Assembly: GCA_019310385.1 (NCBI GenBank)
Contig: JAFDEK010000009.1
Location: 1 to 55,335, forward strand
Direction: 5' to 3'
Source: Deltaproteobacteria bacterium
GTDB lineage: Bacteria > Myxococcota_A > UBA9160 > UBA4427
DNA: 55,335 bases
The position numbers and the translations under genes are program-made. How positions within the stretch are numbered: position 1 is the stretch's first letter; the number at the start of each line of letters is the position of its first letter. A model generated the notes under the pieces. That model saw nothing but the letters and a program-made list of their open reading frames with translations. It searched no databases and was not told where the DNA came from. Positions 55,245 through 55,335 of the stretch are shown in pieces.

Positions 55245-55335
55245 GTGCGTGACGAGCCCGCCGATCCGAAGAACTCGAAAGCCAACATCCTGCAGGTCAT
55301 GGATGACCACATTCGGCGATACCTGGAGACCGACG
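55245..55335 (+). CDS. N-terminus of a gene cut by the window edge
   Basis: Thirty codons are visible from GTG 55245, which has AAGAGGATT upstream at good spacing. The start (RDEPADPKNSKANILQVM, then a DDHIRRYLETD stretch) resembles the leader of deazaflavin-dependent nitroreductase-like proteins, in which a helix ending in RYLETDG precedes the split-barrel fold. This is a tentative reading from a very short stretch; the rest lies outside. Confidence 0.4.
   Translation, partial: MRDEPADPKNSKANILQVMDDHIRRYLETD

Overview
The window is one contiguous piece of a high-GC, Gram-negative chromosome. Outer-membrane-type features are present (lipoprotein signal peptidase, PBP1B, Tat export, glutathione synthesis). 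The minus-strand order rng, rplU, rpmA, obgE, proB, proA, nadD, rsfS, gpmI, with a comF-type gene further on, is typical of former Deltaproteobacteria (Myxococcota, Desulfobacterota, Binatota-like lineages). The species cannot be named from the sequence. I see no rRNA, tRNA, CRISPR array, insertion sequence or prophage.

Layout. 1-5.0 kb: argH (cut by the left edge) diverges from mrcB, a TPR protein and lspA. 5.0-10.5 kb: an IclR-type regulator, an acyl-CoA dehydrogenase, malic enzyme, then tatB-tatC on the other strand. 10.7-16.1 kb (minus): a signalling cluster made of an unusual histidine kinase fused to a degenerate sigma54-activator-like module, an NtrC-type regulator, an HD-GYP response regulator and a PilZ protein. 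16.6-25.3 kb: an exported protein of unknown function, a GNAT acetyltransferase, a PLP aminotransferase, an M20 peptidase (minus), an M23 peptidase, a small unknown protein, gshA and a DUF1232 protein. 25.4-30.5 kb: a REC-PAS regulator next to a large unknown membrane protein, trxB, and a PAS-HisKA-REC protein without an ATPase domain. 30.5-42.2 kb (minus): comF-type gene, DsbA-type isomerase, PilZ protein, and the long housekeeping operon from rng to gpmI. 42.2-48.6 kb: a 750-base gene-free divergent gap, selA, an HNH protein, then MinD-like ATPase, J-like/HTH protein, rluD and pgeF in overlapping series. 48.6-54.1 kb: a long, C-rich leader, then rho-prfA-prmC-hisD. 54.1-55.3 kb: a less GC-rich segment holding a two-gene DUF5678-like/retropepsin-like module and the start of one more gene.

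Coupled translation is the rule inside operons: ATGA, GTGA or TGATG overlaps join mrcB/TPR, HD-GYP/PilZ, rng/rplU, obgE/proB, proA/nadD, nadD/rsfS, rsfS/gpmI, minD-like/HTH, HTH/rluD, rluD/pgeF, prfA/prmC and the last two-gene module.

The most striking feature not explained by gene content is a set of about twenty short tandem arrays (units of 9-21 bases, usually 3-8 copies, each array with its own unit sequence). They sit almost exclusively at gene ends, in intergenic gaps, or in disordered protein tails. Inside genes the units are multiples of three; in most gaps they are 11-14 bases. Other points to check are the pseudo-activator/kinase fusion, the kinase lacking its ATPase domain, the rut-like rho leader, and the DUF5678-like/retropepsin-like pair.
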